A DNA stretch of 64,000 bases from CAIVVT01 sp963823095 (GCA_963823095.1 CAWGKI010000012.1:186001-250000); one strand, 5' to 3'; shown: positions 53,542-62,620, counted from the first letter of the stretch. Numbers and translations: made by a program. Notes: generated by a model not told the origin, from the sequence alone.

Positions 53542-54390
53542 ATGAACGGGCTAAAGACCGCGCTCCTGCTGGGGCTGATGAGTGGCCTCCTGATCCTGGG
53601 CGGACGGGTCATCGCGGGCGAGCGAGGCATGACGATCGCGCTGTTCATCGCGGTCGGCATGAACTTTTTCAGCTACTTCTTTTCGGAGAAGATGGCCCTC
53701 GCCTCCAGCGGCGCAATCCGAGTCAGCGAGACGGACAACCCTCAAATCTTCTATCGGTTAGCGCCCATCGTGAAGACGCTTTGCGACCGCATGGGTCTGC
53801 CCATGCCGCGCCTGTGGGTGATCGATGAGGACGCTCCCAATGCCTTCGCGACGGGGCGCAACCCAGACCACTCCTCCGTTGCGGTAACGCGCGGATTACT
53901 ACAAGTGATGGACGACCGCGAAATCGAAGGCGTGCTGGCTCATGAATTGGGCCACGTGAAGAATCGCGACATCCTCACCAGCTCCATCGCCGCGACCATT
54001 GCGTCGGCCATCACCTGGGCGGCCCAGATGGCGTTCTTCTTCGGCGGACGCCGCGACGACGATGACGAAGGCAGCAACCCGATCGCCGCAATCGCCATGA
54101 TGCTGCTGGCGCCCATCGCCGCCGGGATGATTCAGATGGCCATTTCGCGCACGCGCGAATTCAGCGCCGACGCGACCTCCGCGCAATACACCAAGAACCC
54201 CGACGAACTGATTTCGGCACTGCGCAAGCTGGAAACCTATTCGCAGCGCATCCCGATGGACGTTTCGCCGTCGATGTCGCACATGTTCATCATCAAACCC
54301 TTGAGCGGCGCTTCGATGGCGCGTCTGTTCTCGACGCACCCCTCGACCGAAGAAAGAATCGCGCGGCTCGAGAGCCTGCGCCGGAGCTAA
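53542..54390 (+). CDS. htpX: HtpX-type M48 membrane zinc protease
   Basis: A 282-residue inner-membrane protease for damaged membrane proteins. Two N-terminal helices (TALLLGLMSGLLILGGRVIAG and IALFIAVGMNFFSYFF) come before APNAFATGRNPDHSSVAVT and the zinc motif VLAHELGHVKNRD, with the third ligand in REFSADA. Two more helices lie between. AAGGAG stands upstream of the ATG. The next gene starts at TTG one base after the stop, so the two are probably translationally linked. Confidence 0.94.
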   Translation: MNGLKTALLLGLMSGLLILGGRVIAGERGMTIALFIAVGMNFFSYFFSEKMALASSGAIRVSETDNPQIFYRLAPIVKTLCDRMGLPMPRLWVIDEDAPNAFATGRNPDHSSVAVTRGLLQVMDDREIEGVLAHELGHVKNRDILTSSIAATIASAITWAAQMAFFFGGRRDDDDEGSNPIAAIAMMLLAPIAAGMIQMAISRTREFSADATSAQYTKNPDELISALRKLETYSQRIPMDVSPSMSHMFIIKPLSGASMARLFSTHPSTEERIARLESLRRS

Positions 54391-54391
54391 A

Positions 54392-55571
54392 TTGAACGAA
54401 AAACTGAATCTGCCCGCCGTCCAGGTCAGCCGGCGCGGGGAAGAGCGCATCGAGTCCGGGCACCTTTGGATCTACGAAGCCGACATCGTTGCGCGCGGTG
54501 GCGCGAAGGGCGGCGACACCGTGCGCGTGGTGACCCAGCGCGGCCGCAACTCCGGCATCGCGCACTATAGCGACTCGTCGAAGATCCCATTACGCCTGCT
54601 CTCGCGGCACGCCGAACTTCCCGATCGCGCATTCTACCTGCGGCGGCTGAAGCAGGCAGCGGACCATCGCAAAAGCGTCGTCGAGAACTCTGACGCGTAT
54701 CGCCTCGTGCACGCCGAAGGGGACCTGCTCCCCGGTCTTGATCGTGGACGTCTACGGCAATTCCGTCGCCGCACAGTTCCTGACGCAGGGCATGGACCGG
54801 GCCAAGGCCGAGATAGTCTCCTGCCTGGAAGAATTGCTGCATCCGGCCAGCATCGTGGCGCGCAACGACGTGCCCTCGCGCAAGCACGAGAAGCTCTCCG
54901 AAACGCCGGAGATGCTGCTCGGCGAGGAACCCGGCCGCGTGCCGGTCCACATGAACGGGATTACGATGCTCGCCGACGTCCTGCACGGGCAGAAGACGGG
55001 CGTCTATCTCGATCAGCGGGAGAACTACACCGCGTCCGCGCGCTGGGCTCACGGCCGCGCGCTCGACTGCTACACCTCGACGGGCGGCTTCGCGCTGCAC
55101 ATCGCGAAACAATGCGACCTGGTGGAAGCCGTGGAATCGGCCCCGGCGGCGCTGGAAGCGGCGCGCGCCAACGCCGCGGAAAACACGGTCGAGAACATCA
55201 GCTTCCGCGAGGCCGACGTTTTCGATTACCTCTCGGGCTGCGTACAGGCGCGTCGCAGGTTCCAGACCGTCATCCTCGATCCGCCGGCGTTCGCCAAGTC
55301 CAAGACGGCCATCGACGCCGCGCTGCGGGCCTACCGCGAGATCAACCTGAAGGCTCTGAAGCTGCTCGACACGGGCGGCGTCCTGGTGACGTGCTCTTGC
55401 AGCTACCACATCAGCGAAGCGGCACTGCTCGAAGTGCTTGCGGAAGCCGCACTTGAAGCGGGCAAGACACTACGCATCCTCGAACGCCGCTCGCAAGCGC
55501 AGGATCATCCTGTGCTGCTTACCGTGCCGGAGACGCTGTACCTGAAGTGCCTGATCGTCGAGGCTCTGTAG
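54392..55571 (+). CDS. rlmI: RlmI-type 23S rRNA cytosine methyltransferase, frameshifted
   Basis: A PUA domain at the N-terminus (RRGEERIESGHLWIYEADI) is followed by the Rossmann methyltransferase domain: HGQKTGVYLDQRENY, ALDCYTSTGGFALHIA (SAM motif I), FQTVILDPPAFAKSK (DPP-A catalytic region) and TCSCSYHIS. It methylates a cytosine of 23S rRNA at C5. The frame breaks near 54739 where GGTCTTGATC has one T too many: GDLLPGLIVDVYGN is restored by removing it, giving 393 codons. The TTG start at 54392 has GGAG five bases before it, inside the end of htpX. Confidence 0.88.
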
Positions 55572-55573
55572 CA

Positions 55574-55660
55574 GTGGGACAGACGATCGCTTGCGTCGTC
55601 TGTCATGTCGTCTGCTACCCGGCGCACACGACAGGCCACGCGGCGCGATGGTCTGTCCCT
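55574..55660. repeat. Family B palindromic repeat, long form
   Basis: GTGGGACAGACGATCGCTTG at the left and GGCGCGATGGTCTGTCCC at the right form a long stem, with inner GTCGTCTG and CACGACAG stretches. It follows the rlmI stop by two bases and may serve as its terminator. The unit CAGACCATCGC-N-CGCGTGGTCTG occurs again at 44551, 58060 and 62630. Confidence 0.75.
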
Positions 55661-56073
55661 GGAGTTTCTACATTTCAGCGAGGCCTCAGCGGGGCCGGAT
55701 CGAAGAGGCGTGTATGCAATGTATCAGGGCATGCCTTCAGGCGTGCCGCAAGAACGCCCTCAGTCCCGGCTTCAGCCGCCGCTGCTTTCCTCTCTGCCAA
55801 CCAGGTAAAACAACACTCGGAGACGCCGTGCCGCCAGATCTCTCCCCTATCCCCACACTCCTGCTACGAGCTCTAAGAGAATCCACACCCGACGAACTGC
55901 GTGGCTCTTTCAGCCGAACTCAGAACATTTTCTCTCCCCCGCCATTACGGCACGCTCGCACCCTTCGCAGCGGCTGAAGCCGATTCCTTTCCGCAACGGT
56001 TCGGCACGCCTGAATGCATGCCCTGATACAAAGCCGGTTATACCCAAGCGCGCTCCCAAATGTAGAAACTCCA
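55660..56073. repeat. 414-bp inverted-repeat (MITE-like) element
   Basis: TGGAGTTTCTACATTT (55660-55675) matches AAATGTAGAAACTCCA (56058-56073) exactly. Within, a 29-base block (55720-55748 and 56002-56030) pairs with one mismatch and contains GGCATGCC-TTCA-GGCGTGCC. CGGCTTCAGCCG (55768-55779) recurs inverted near 55971-55982. The arms are about 125 bp with about 160 bp of unique centre. No ORF of note is inside. It abuts the group II intron. A non-autonomous mobile element or a giant terminator structure are both possible. Confidence 0.7.
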
Positions 56074-56074
56074 A

Positions 56075-58036
56075 CGAGTAGAGTAGGAGAGAGGGCGACA
56101 CCTTGCGGTGCGACCCACTCTCCCCTCGTCGAACCGGACAAGCGGATTTCCCGGCATCCGGCTCTCCTGAAAACGTCTCGCCTGGGGCATGCGCAGGCAG
56201 TTGCACGGTTGCCAGCCGCTACAGCTTCACCAGCCCCAAGCGCTGGATTTGCTCATAGAAACTGACCCCTTCCGGCGTCCGGTAGGACCGTTGGCTGCGC
56301 CGCCTCAAGTGCTGCGTGAGACGGCGGCGAACGTACGCGTCCATCGCTCGGAAAGCTTGGCGTGGATAGCCAAAGTCGAAGTAGTTCCTCCAGCCCTTCA
56401 GTTGCCGGTTCAACTCCTGAATCACCTGCGGGATCGGCTTCGAGCACTGCCGGTACTCGGTCAGTTCGTGCAACTCTTCCCGCTCGTGCTTCAGCGCTTT
56501 CACCGACGGACTCACATTGAGATACCGCCCTCCGCGCCTTTGCAGGCTCGCGTAGTAGCGGAATGTGAAGCCCAGAAAGTCCAGACTCGCTCCCTCCACT
56601 TGCAGGTTCACCACCCGTGTCTTGTCCCGATTGATCTCTAACCCCATCCAGCCTTCGAGTTTCGATTCAATCCAACCCGTCAGACGTGTTCCTTGCTCAT
56701 GCGCCAGCACCACGAAGTCGTCGGCATAGCGCACTAGCTTGGCTCCCGCCCAATGGGCTGGCCCATCGGCTCGATAAAACAGCTTGTCGAACCAATGCAG
56801 ATACAAGTTACTGAGCAGCGGCGAAATCACCCCGCCTTGGGGAGTACCCTGGCGGGGCCGACTCCAGCGCTCCGGCTGGCCCTGCTCACCCGGCTCTACG
56901 ACTGGGGTCTCCAGCCACATCCGGATCAGCTTGAGCACACTCCGGTCCACCACTCGCATGCGCACGCAAGCTAGAAGTTTGTCGTGCGGAATCGAATCGA
57001 AATAGCCTTTGAGGTCCGCGTCGTACACCGCTTGATAGCCGGCCTGGACCTGCCCGCGTATCTCCGCCAACGCCTGGTGCGCCGACCGGCCCGGACGGAA
57101 CCCATAGGAGCAGTCCTCGAAATCCGCTTCAAAGATCGGCTCCAGAATCAGCAGGGTTGCCATCTGCGCCACCCGGTCCCGCACCGTCGGGATGCCCAAC
57201 GGCCGCAGCTTCCCATTCGCCTTCGGGATGTAGACGCGCCGTACCGCTTTCGGCGTATAGCTCTTGGCGCGCAAAGACTCCTGAAGCTCGTCCAGAAACC
57301 CCTGCACACCCGCTTCCGACGCTTCGATCCGTTTGATCGTCACGCCGTCCACTCCGGGCGCTCCCTGGTTGGCGCGCACCCGTTGCCATGCCGCTTCCAG
57401 CACATCGCGCCGATAGATCCGGTCGTACAGCACGTAGAACCGGAACTTCGGCTCCTGCTTGGCCTTTTGGCTCAGCTTCTGTCTCAGCAAAGAGAGTTTA
57501 TCCGGCCGTCCGTCTCCACTCGCCTGTTTGTTCAGGGCTTCGATATGCGGCCATTGTTCCGTAGCGGGAATCTCTTCCAAGCGGCTCTCCTTTCCTCCTA
57601 CAGCAGCAATGCTTTCAGTGCGGCCCCTTGGCTCCACGGGCGTTACCCCGCTTCCTCGCTACTATGCGCCGCTCCGACTCCCGGCCAGAGCCGTTCCCTC
57701 GGTTATGCATTCCCGCGGGCCGTTGGGGCTCGGTTGCCCTCCCCCCACCCTGCCGGGTCTCCCAGGTTCCTCGACTGATCTATTCCTGCGCGCTGTCCCC
57801 AATCACCCCGGAAGGCCCGGCGAGTGCTTGCTCATTGCTTCCCCACCGGTGGCAGGCTTCATCCTGTCTGGAGGACTGGCCACCTTCATTAGCGTCACGA
57901 GGCCGAATCGGGTTTGCTAACACTACGGCTCACAGGTTTGCTTCCCCAGTTTCCACCAGCCGGGTTACCCCGACTCGCTCCGGTTCCGCTACATGCACGA
58001 ATGAGCAATTTGCATGGTGAATTCCTTTCAACTCAC
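56075..58036 (-). mobile_element. Group II intron, copy 1 (complete)
   Basis: The intron reads on the minus strand and contains a reverse transcriptase gene. Near its 3' end domain V is visible: GAGCCGGATGCCGGGAAA then TCCGCTTGTCCGGTTC (minus strand, about 56125-56165), followed by a domain VI hairpin with GCACC-GCAA-GGTGT. The 3' boundary is placed at about 56075, where identity with the second copy begins. The 5' boundary is placed at GTGAG, 58036, just after a CCAGGCT/AGCCTGG hairpin; this is approximate. It sits between two convergent genes, beside palindromic repeats. The second copy at 62679 differs by only three bases over some 1.3 kb. Confidence 0.88.
56219..57637 (-). CDS. ltrA: Group II intron reverse transcriptase/maturase, copy 1
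   Basis: A 472-residue protein with the reverse transcriptase palm (VRRVYIPKANGKLRPLGIPTVRDRVAQMA, GVISPLLSNLYLHWFD and the catalytic YADD in LVRYADDFVVLA) and a maturase/thumb domain (LNRQLKGWRNYFDFGYPRQAFRAMDAYVRRRLTQHLRRR). There is no HNH endonuclease domain at the C-terminus, so mobility would rely on the RT and splicing alone. The GTG start at 57637 lies in domain IV of the intron. The protein is identical to the visible part of copy 2. Confidence 0.95.
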   Translation of the reverse strand: MEPRGRTESIAAVGGKESRLEEIPATEQWPHIEALNKQASGDGRPDKLSLLRQKLSQKAKQEPKFRFYVLYDRIYRRDVLEAAWQRVRANQGAPGVDGVTIKRIEASEAGVQGFLDELQESLRAKSYTPKAVRRVYIPKANGKLRPLGIPTVRDRVAQMATLLILEPIFEADFEDCSYGFRPGRSAHQALAEIRGQVQAGYQAVYDADLKGYFDSIPHDKLLACVRMRVVDRSVLKLIRMWLETPVVEPGEQGQPERWSRPRQGTPQGGVISPLLSNLYLHWFDKLFYRADGPAHWAGAKLVRYADDFVVLAHEQGTRLTGWIESKLEGWMGLEINRDKTRVVNLQVEGASLDFLGFTFRYYASLQRRGGRYLNVSPSVKALKHEREELHELTEYRQCSKPIPQVIQELNRQLKGWRNYFDFGYPRQAFRAMDAYVRRRLTQHLRRRSQRSYRTPEGVSFYEQIQRLGLVKL

Positions 58037-58044
58037 AAGATCAG

Positions 58045-58094
58045 CCAGGCTTAGCCTGGTGTACCAGACCACGCGGAGCGATGGTCTGTCCTAC
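58045..58094. repeat. Family B hairpin at the intron 5' flank
   Basis: CCAGGCT-T-AGCCTGG at 58045-58059 is followed by CAGACCACGCGGAGCGATGGTCTG, the reverse complement of the family B unit found at 62630. It lies between the intron 5' end and the stop of the phosphoesterase gene. The first hairpin may be the structure next to which the intron inserted. Confidence 0.65.
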
Positions 58095-58095
58095 T

Positions 58096-60654
58096 TCAGC
58101 GCGCAGCCTTGACGGCGGCACGGGCCGGGTAGGGCGTCGAGTAGCCCTTCGCTTCCCACCACAGAATGCGATTCATCGTCGCGCTGGGGATGTCGTCGAT
58201 GTGATTCGGATTGAAACGCATGGACGCCAATGCCGCCTCGCGGGGACGGCCCGAGAGCGACCGCAACGGCGGGTTCATCTGTGTCAACGGAATCGCGGGC
58301 TGCAGGGCCTTGTACGGCGTCAGATCGGACTTCGCCTGGAAGATGCTGGTCATGGGCCGCGCCGTGGCCAGGAACCGAGTGCGCGGCGGGATGCGGAAGA
58401 TCTCCTGCATCGTTCGCACCAGGCTCGTGTGGTTGTAGTGCGTCGAGTCCAGCGCGGCGCGCCGCACGTGCGGTCCGATGGCAAGACAAAGGGTCCGGTG
58501 GCCATCTACATGGTCCACGCCGTCCTGCGCATCGTCCTCGGTCACCAGCACCAGCGACTGCCCCCAGAACCGGCTCTTGGAAAGGGCCTCGATCATGCGT
58601 CCCAAAGCGAGATCGTTGTCCGCTACCATCGCGCTGGGCGTCGGAAAGTCGGGACTCTTGCCCATGGTGTGATCGGAGGTCATCGTCACCACCGTGAGTT
58701 CCGGCGCGCTGCCCGCCTTTTCCCACTTCTGGATCTGCGCCAGGAATGCTTCGGCGCGGATCTGGTCCGTGATGTTCATGGTTGAGGTCGGGTAGTCAGT
58801 CACTACCAGCTTCGCGAGCGCGGGGACGGCCGGACGCGACGCAGAAGCTTCTCGCCAGCGCCCCTCCTGGAACTGCCGCCAATGGTGCGTCCACCCTGGC
58901 AGGTCGACCTCGTTGATGTCCTTGACCGTCTGGGTAGCGGAGTCCCACTGCGCGGGGTTGGTCAGCTCGCCCATCAGCTTCACATCGAGGGGACGCGGCG
59001 CGCCCTGCCAGAAGAATCCGGTTGGAGCAACCGTCAGCGCGTCATCCATGTTCCAGGAATACCCGCGCGGTGAAGAGGCGAACGAGCGCTCCACGTAATC
59101 GGAAACAAAGGCCATCATCAGCCACTGGTGCCCGTCGAAGCTGATCGCGCTAGACGTGTAGAAGTTGTCGAGCAAAACATACTGTTCGGCCAGCGCGTGC
59201 TGGTTTGGCGTGACGTCCCGCCCGTACATCAGGAAGCGCGGGTCGCGTTCGCCACGCGGGAGGTCGGAGAGCACCTGGTCGTAGGTGCGATTCTCCTTGA
59301 TGATCAGGAAGACATGGCGAATGCCGAGCGAGGCGAGATTGGCCACGCCTCCCGCAGGCTCGAACTTCGGAGCGTTGCCGGCGCGTACTTCGCGGGTCCC
59401 AGCATCCAAGCGAGAGAAAATCGCGGGCGGATAGGAAGAAACCGCGCCCTCGTAATTGCGCGAATTGTGTCCGCCAGCCTGATCCGCATTGTTCCCTACG
59501 CCCTTGATCGAAACGGCGCGCACGCTTTCGTCGCCGGCGACCGCCACCGACAGCGGGAACCACGCCGTTGGCAGCATCCCGGCGAGATGCCAGTTGCGGG
59601 TTTCGACGCGATCGAACACCGCTAACGCGTTGAGTCCTCCGCAGGCCACGAAGAGCCGTTTCGCGTCGTTTGAAAAAGCGACCGAGACGGGCTGGCTGCC
59701 GAACGTGCCATCGGGGTACGAGGGGACTTTCACCTCCACCGAGGTCATGCGCGCGGAGTCGAAGACGGTCACCGAATCGGAGTGCGCGTTGGCTACCGCG
59801 ATGGTGGATCCATCGGCGGAAATCGCCACTGCGGCGGGCGCCAGGCCCGTTGCAAAATGGTGCGGCGTTTCGGGCTCCTTCGGATCGATCAGCGTAAGAG
59901 TGCCGGTCGCCGTCGAGCCAGTGCCTGCGTCGGTGAGCACCTCCGAGTGCGCCGAGTACGCCACGTGTTCGGAGGCCTCGCCCGATTTGGGACGCCGTCC
60001 GCCGCGGTTGGCGACGTAGATCTTGCCGGTCTGTTTACAAACCGCGATCGCCATAGGAGCGATGCCCACGGGGATCTCGCGCATGATTTCGCGCTCGGCC
60101 GCATCCACCACGGCTACCGAGTCATTCGAACTGAGAGAAACGTAGGCCAGTTTGCCGTCGGGTGAAAACGCGATGCCGGCCGGGACAGGATGTGCGGGGA
60201 AGCGCAGGCGCTCCGCTTTCTCCGTGCTCCCGTTGGCTCCGAGCGTCACCACGATCAACGCATCGTCGCCCGAACGCGCGCTCTCGCAGATCCACAACTC
60301 GTTCGTGCCTGGCCGGAAGGCGATGCCACCGTAGGAAGTAGCTTTCGTCTTAACGGACGCGACGTGCGCCAGCGTGGCCGCGTCCAGAAGTTCCGCACCG
60401 TGCATATTCAGCACGGCGAGAAACCGGCCATCGGGCGAAAACACGCCCTCCACCGGACGCCCGGCTAGCTGGACGCGATCGCCCCAGGGCCGCAGGATCT
60501 GGTTCGTCACCAACACCGAAAAGCCCTCCTTTTGAGGGCCGGCAAAAATGGAGTTCTTCAGGACCGGGAACAGCGGGGCTTGAGCGGAGAAGACGGCTAC
60601 GGCCGTGACGGCGACGGTAGCGGCGGAGAATAGGGCGAGCCTGCGGGTAGTCAC
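58096..60654 (-). CDS. YncE-like beta-propeller fused to alkaline-phosphatase-superfamily phosphoesterase
   Basis: The 852-residue protein begins with a signal-like helix (LALFSAATVAVTAVAVFSAQA). Residues 60-380 form a seven-bladed propeller of YncE/lactonase type (GVFSPDGRFLAVLN, GIAFSPDGKLAYVSL, AVAISADGSTIAVANAHSDSVTV, VAFSNDAKRLFVACG). Residues 440-780 form a phosphoesterase domain of the phospholipase C/acid phosphatase branch (IKENRTYDQVLSDLPRGE, YVLLDNFYTSSAISFDGHQW, LVLVTEDDAQDGVDHVDGHRT). Asp, Glu and His in the last motif could bind metal. Substrate and role are unknown. Confidence 0.85.
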   Translation of the reverse strand: MTTRRLALFSAATVAVTAVAVFSAQAPLFPVLKNSIFAGPQKEGFSVLVTNQILRPWGDRVQLAGRPVEGVFSPDGRFLAVLNMHGAELLDAATLAHVASVKTKATSYGGIAFRPGTNELWICESARSGDDALIVVTLGANGSTEKAERLRFPAHPVPAGIAFSPDGKLAYVSLSSNDSVAVVDAAEREIMREIPVGIAPMAIAVCKQTGKIYVANRGGRRPKSGEASEHVAYSAHSEVLTDAGTGSTATGTLTLIDPKEPETPHHFATGLAPAAVAISADGSTIAVANAHSDSVTVFDSARMTSVEVKVPSYPDGTFGSQPVSVAFSNDAKRLFVACGGLNALAVFDRVETRNWHLAGMLPTAWFPLSVAVAGDESVRAVSIKGVGNNADQAGGHNSRNYEGAVSSYPPAIFSRLDAGTREVRAGNAPKFEPAGGVANLASLGIRHVFLIIKENRTYDQVLSDLPRGERDPRFLMYGRDVTPNQHALAEQYVLLDNFYTSSAISFDGHQWLMMAFVSDYVERSFASSPRGYSWNMDDALTVAPTGFFWQGAPRPLDVKLMGELTNPAQWDSATQTVKDINEVDLPGWTHHWRQFQEGRWREASASRPAVPALAKLVVTDYPTSTMNITDQIRAEAFLAQIQKWEKAGSAPELTVVTMTSDHTMGKSPDFPTPSAMVADNDLALGRMIEALSKSRFWGQSLVLVTEDDAQDGVDHVDGHRTLCLAIGPHVRRAALDSTHYNHTSLVRTMQEIFRIPPRTRFLATARPMTSIFQAKSDLTPYKALQPAIPLTQMNPPLRSLSGRPREAALASMRFNPNHIDDIPSATMNRILWWEAKGYSTPYPARAAVKAAR

Positions 60655-60758
60655 GCAACCATTCTATGAGTTGAGGGATTCTAGGATGTGACGGTTCCAT
60701 TGAGATCCGGCCCGAAACACGTGCGGGAATGGCCCCGGCGCGGCGACGACTGCTCCGG

Positions 60759-60787
60759 TTGACATCTATACGGGATATCCGTATACT
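60759..60787 (+). promoter_or_regulatory. Consensus sigma-70 promoter with internal operator, hicAB
   Basis: TTGACA at 60759-60764, a 17-base spacer and TATACT at 60782-60787 form an almost ideal promoter. The palindrome TATACGG-N5-CCGTATA (60767-60785) fills the spacer and the -10 region, so a bound repressor would block polymerase. The expected start of transcription, about seven bases after the -10 box, falls at or within a base of the hicA GTG at 60794. Confidence 0.75.
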
Positions 60788-60793
60788 TGAGTT

Positions 60794-61027
60794 GTGAGCA
60801 AAGCGCTAAAGGCCCTCGAACGGATGCGCAACAATCCCCGCGACTGGCGGATCGAGGACCTGAAGGCGGTTGCCACGCGCTACGGTGTGGACATCGATCA
60901 CGATGGCACCGGCCATGTCACATTCCGGCATGTCTCGGCCGGCAGATTGACCGTTCCCGCGGCCCGCCCGATCCGGGCTGTCTACGTTCGTATGTTTGTA
61001 ACCTTCATCGAAAAGTTGGAGGGATGA
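60794..61027 (+). CDS. hicA: HicA-family toxin (mRNA interferase)
   Basis: The 77-residue protein has the small double-stranded-RNA-binding-like fold of HicA: ERMRNNPRDWRIEDLKAVATRYGVDI, then GTGHVTFRH with the catalytic His region, and LTVPAARPIRAVYVRMFVTFIEKLEG. Translation begins at a GTG that coincides with the predicted transcription start, so the mRNA is probably leaderless. The longer family homologs I know begin with the same segment, supporting this start over the internal ATG at 60824. hicB follows at once. Confidence 0.85.
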   Translation: MSKALKALERMRNNPRDWRIEDLKAVATRYGVDIDHDGTGHVTFRHVSAGRLTVPAARPIRAVYVRMFVTFIEKLEG

Positions 61028-61028
61028 A

Positions 61029-61463
61029 ATGAACCTGGAAGCAACGATCGACGAATACCCGTTCACTGTCCGGCCGCTCTCAGCGGAAGACGGAGGCGGC
61101 TACCTGATTGAGTACCCCGACTTGCCCGGCTGCGTCTCGGACGGCGACACGGCGGAGGAGGCGATCCGGAACGGACGGGATGCCGTTTTGTCTTATCTTC
61201 GAAGCTGCGTCAAACATGGCGATCCCGTTCCACACCCCAGTAGTTCGGCACGAATCGCCAGAGTCCCTCTGACCATAAGCGTGAGGCGGATCCGGACGCG
61301 AGCTAAGTTGTCGCAGTCGGACTTCGCCAAGCGGTACGGTTTCAACGTTCGTACACTGCAGGACTGGGAACTGGGCCGCGCGAAGCCCGATGGCGCGGTG
61401 CGGGCCTACTTGACCGTGATCGCGAAGAACCCCGATGCCGTCGAGGAGGCACTCGTCCGTTAG
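61029..61463 (+). CDS. hicB: HicB-family antitoxin with helix-turn-helix
   Basis: A 144-residue antitoxin. Residues 10-60 show the degenerate RNase-H-like HicB domain (YLIEYPDLPGCVSDGDTAEEAIRNGRDAV). Residues 80-140 form an HTH (IRTRAKLSQSDFAKRYGFNVRTLQDWELGRAKPDGAVRAYL) that should bind the palindrome at 60767-60785. It starts one base after the hicA stop. Its length and HTH type fit HicB proteins of the HigA-like branch. Confidence 0.9.
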   Translation: MNLEATIDEYPFTVRPLSAEDGGGYLIEYPDLPGCVSDGDTAEEAIRNGRDAVLSYLRSCVKHGDPVPHPSSSARIARVPLTISVRRIRTRAKLSQSDFAKRYGFNVRTLQDWELGRAKPDGAVRAYLTVIAKNPDAVEEALVR

Positions 61464-61490
61464 GCGACGACGCGGTGCGAAGGCCAACAA

Positions 61491-62573
61491 TCACCGTTTC
61501 CCCGGTAGCGCCGGCAGCGGGACCAGCGGCCGTTGGCCCTGTGTTTCCATGCGCTTCAATTGCCCGCAGGCGGCGAAGATATCGAGTCCGCGCGGACGGC
61601 GCACGAAGCAGGGCAGGCTCTTGCGCACGATCTCTTGAAACGCAGCGACGCGCTCGGGCGCAGGGGTCTCATATGCGATGCCGGGGCCGGGATTCAGTGC
61701 AATCAGATTTACCTTGCAGTCGATCTTCGCCAGCAGCCGGACAACGCGGCGCGCATCAGTGTCGCTGTCGTTCACGCCTTTCAACAGGACGTACTCGAAG
61801 GTCAGTTTTTCCCACGACCTGAGTGGATACGCCCGGCAGGCGTCGATCAGTTCCTTCAGATGCCATTTGCGCGTGACGGGCATGATTTCGCGGCGCTGCT
61901 CTTCGTGGGAAGCGTTGAGCGAGATAGCCAGCTTGGGCCGTTGCGGGTCCGGCGCCGCGCCGAATTCGGCAATGCGCGGAATGATGCCGGAGGTCGAGAC
62001 GGTGATGCGGCGTGGCGAGAGTCCCACACCCTTGGCGTCGGTGAGGATGCGAGCGGCTTTCAGGACATTCGCCAGGTTCAGGAGTGGCTCGCCCTGCCCC
62101 ATCATGACGATGTTCATGCGTTTGGCGTCGGCCCATAAATCGTTCTCGCGAGCGGCATAGAGCACCTGGCCCACGATCTCGCCGGAGGTGAGATTCCGCT
62201 CCAGGCCCATCTTCGCCGTCAGGCAGAACTGGCAGTCTACGGGGCAACCAACCTGCGTGGAAATGCAGAGCGTATCGCGCCCCACCTCCGGCATATAGAC
62301 GGTCTCCACCGTCTTGCCGTCGCCGAGTTGCAGCAGATAGCGCTTCGTCCCATCTTCCGACTGGTAGACGGTTGCTGCCTCGGGATAGCCGAAGCTGCAA
62401 CGCTGCGCGAGGTCCTGCCGCAGAGGCTTCGCCAGCGCCGTCATCTCGTCGAACGACGCCGCCCGGCTGTGGTAGAGCGCTTCGTAGATCTGCCGGGCGC
62501 GGAAGGCCGGCTCGCCGTCCGGCAGCAGCCCGCGCAATTCTGCGTTTTCGAGTCCGAGTAACGCCAGTTTCAA
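61491..62573 (-). CDS. rlmN: RlmN, 23S rRNA/tRNA adenine C2 methyltransferase
   Basis: A radical-SAM enzyme of 360 residues that methylates A2503 of 23S rRNA and A37 of some tRNAs. CPVDCQFC supplies the cluster cysteines, ISTQVGCPVDC and GQGEPLLN surround it, and LAISLNASHEEQRREIMPV and CGQL near the C-terminus carry the second methyl-bearing Cys. The convergent hicB ends 27 bases away. Its upstream region is close to the second group II intron. Confidence 0.95.
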   Translation of the reverse strand: MKLALLGLENAELRGLLPDGEPAFRARQIYEALYHSRAASFDEMTALAKPLRQDLAQRCSFGYPEAATVYQSEDGTKRYLLQLGDGKTVETVYMPEVGRDTLCISTQVGCPVDCQFCLTAKMGLERNLTSGEIVGQVLYAARENDLWADAKRMNIVMMGQGEPLLNLANVLKAARILTDAKGVGLSPRRITVSTSGIIPRIAEFGAAPDPQRPKLAISLNASHEEQRREIMPVTRKWHLKELIDACRAYPLRSWEKLTFEYVLLKGVNDSDTDARRVVRLLAKIDCKVNLIALNPGPGIAYETPAPERVAAFQEIVRKSLPCFVRRPRGLDIFAACGQLKRMETQGQRPLVPLPALPGKR

Positions 62574-62620
62574 TTGATGTCCTGTCTCGATTGTCGCATC
62601 TGACGCGATCTGTACCCATC

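Noticed and set aside
894..56073. Recurrent palindromic units as a possible CRISPR array
   Set aside because: The units are dispersed singly between genes, not tandem with regular spacers, and no cas gene is present.
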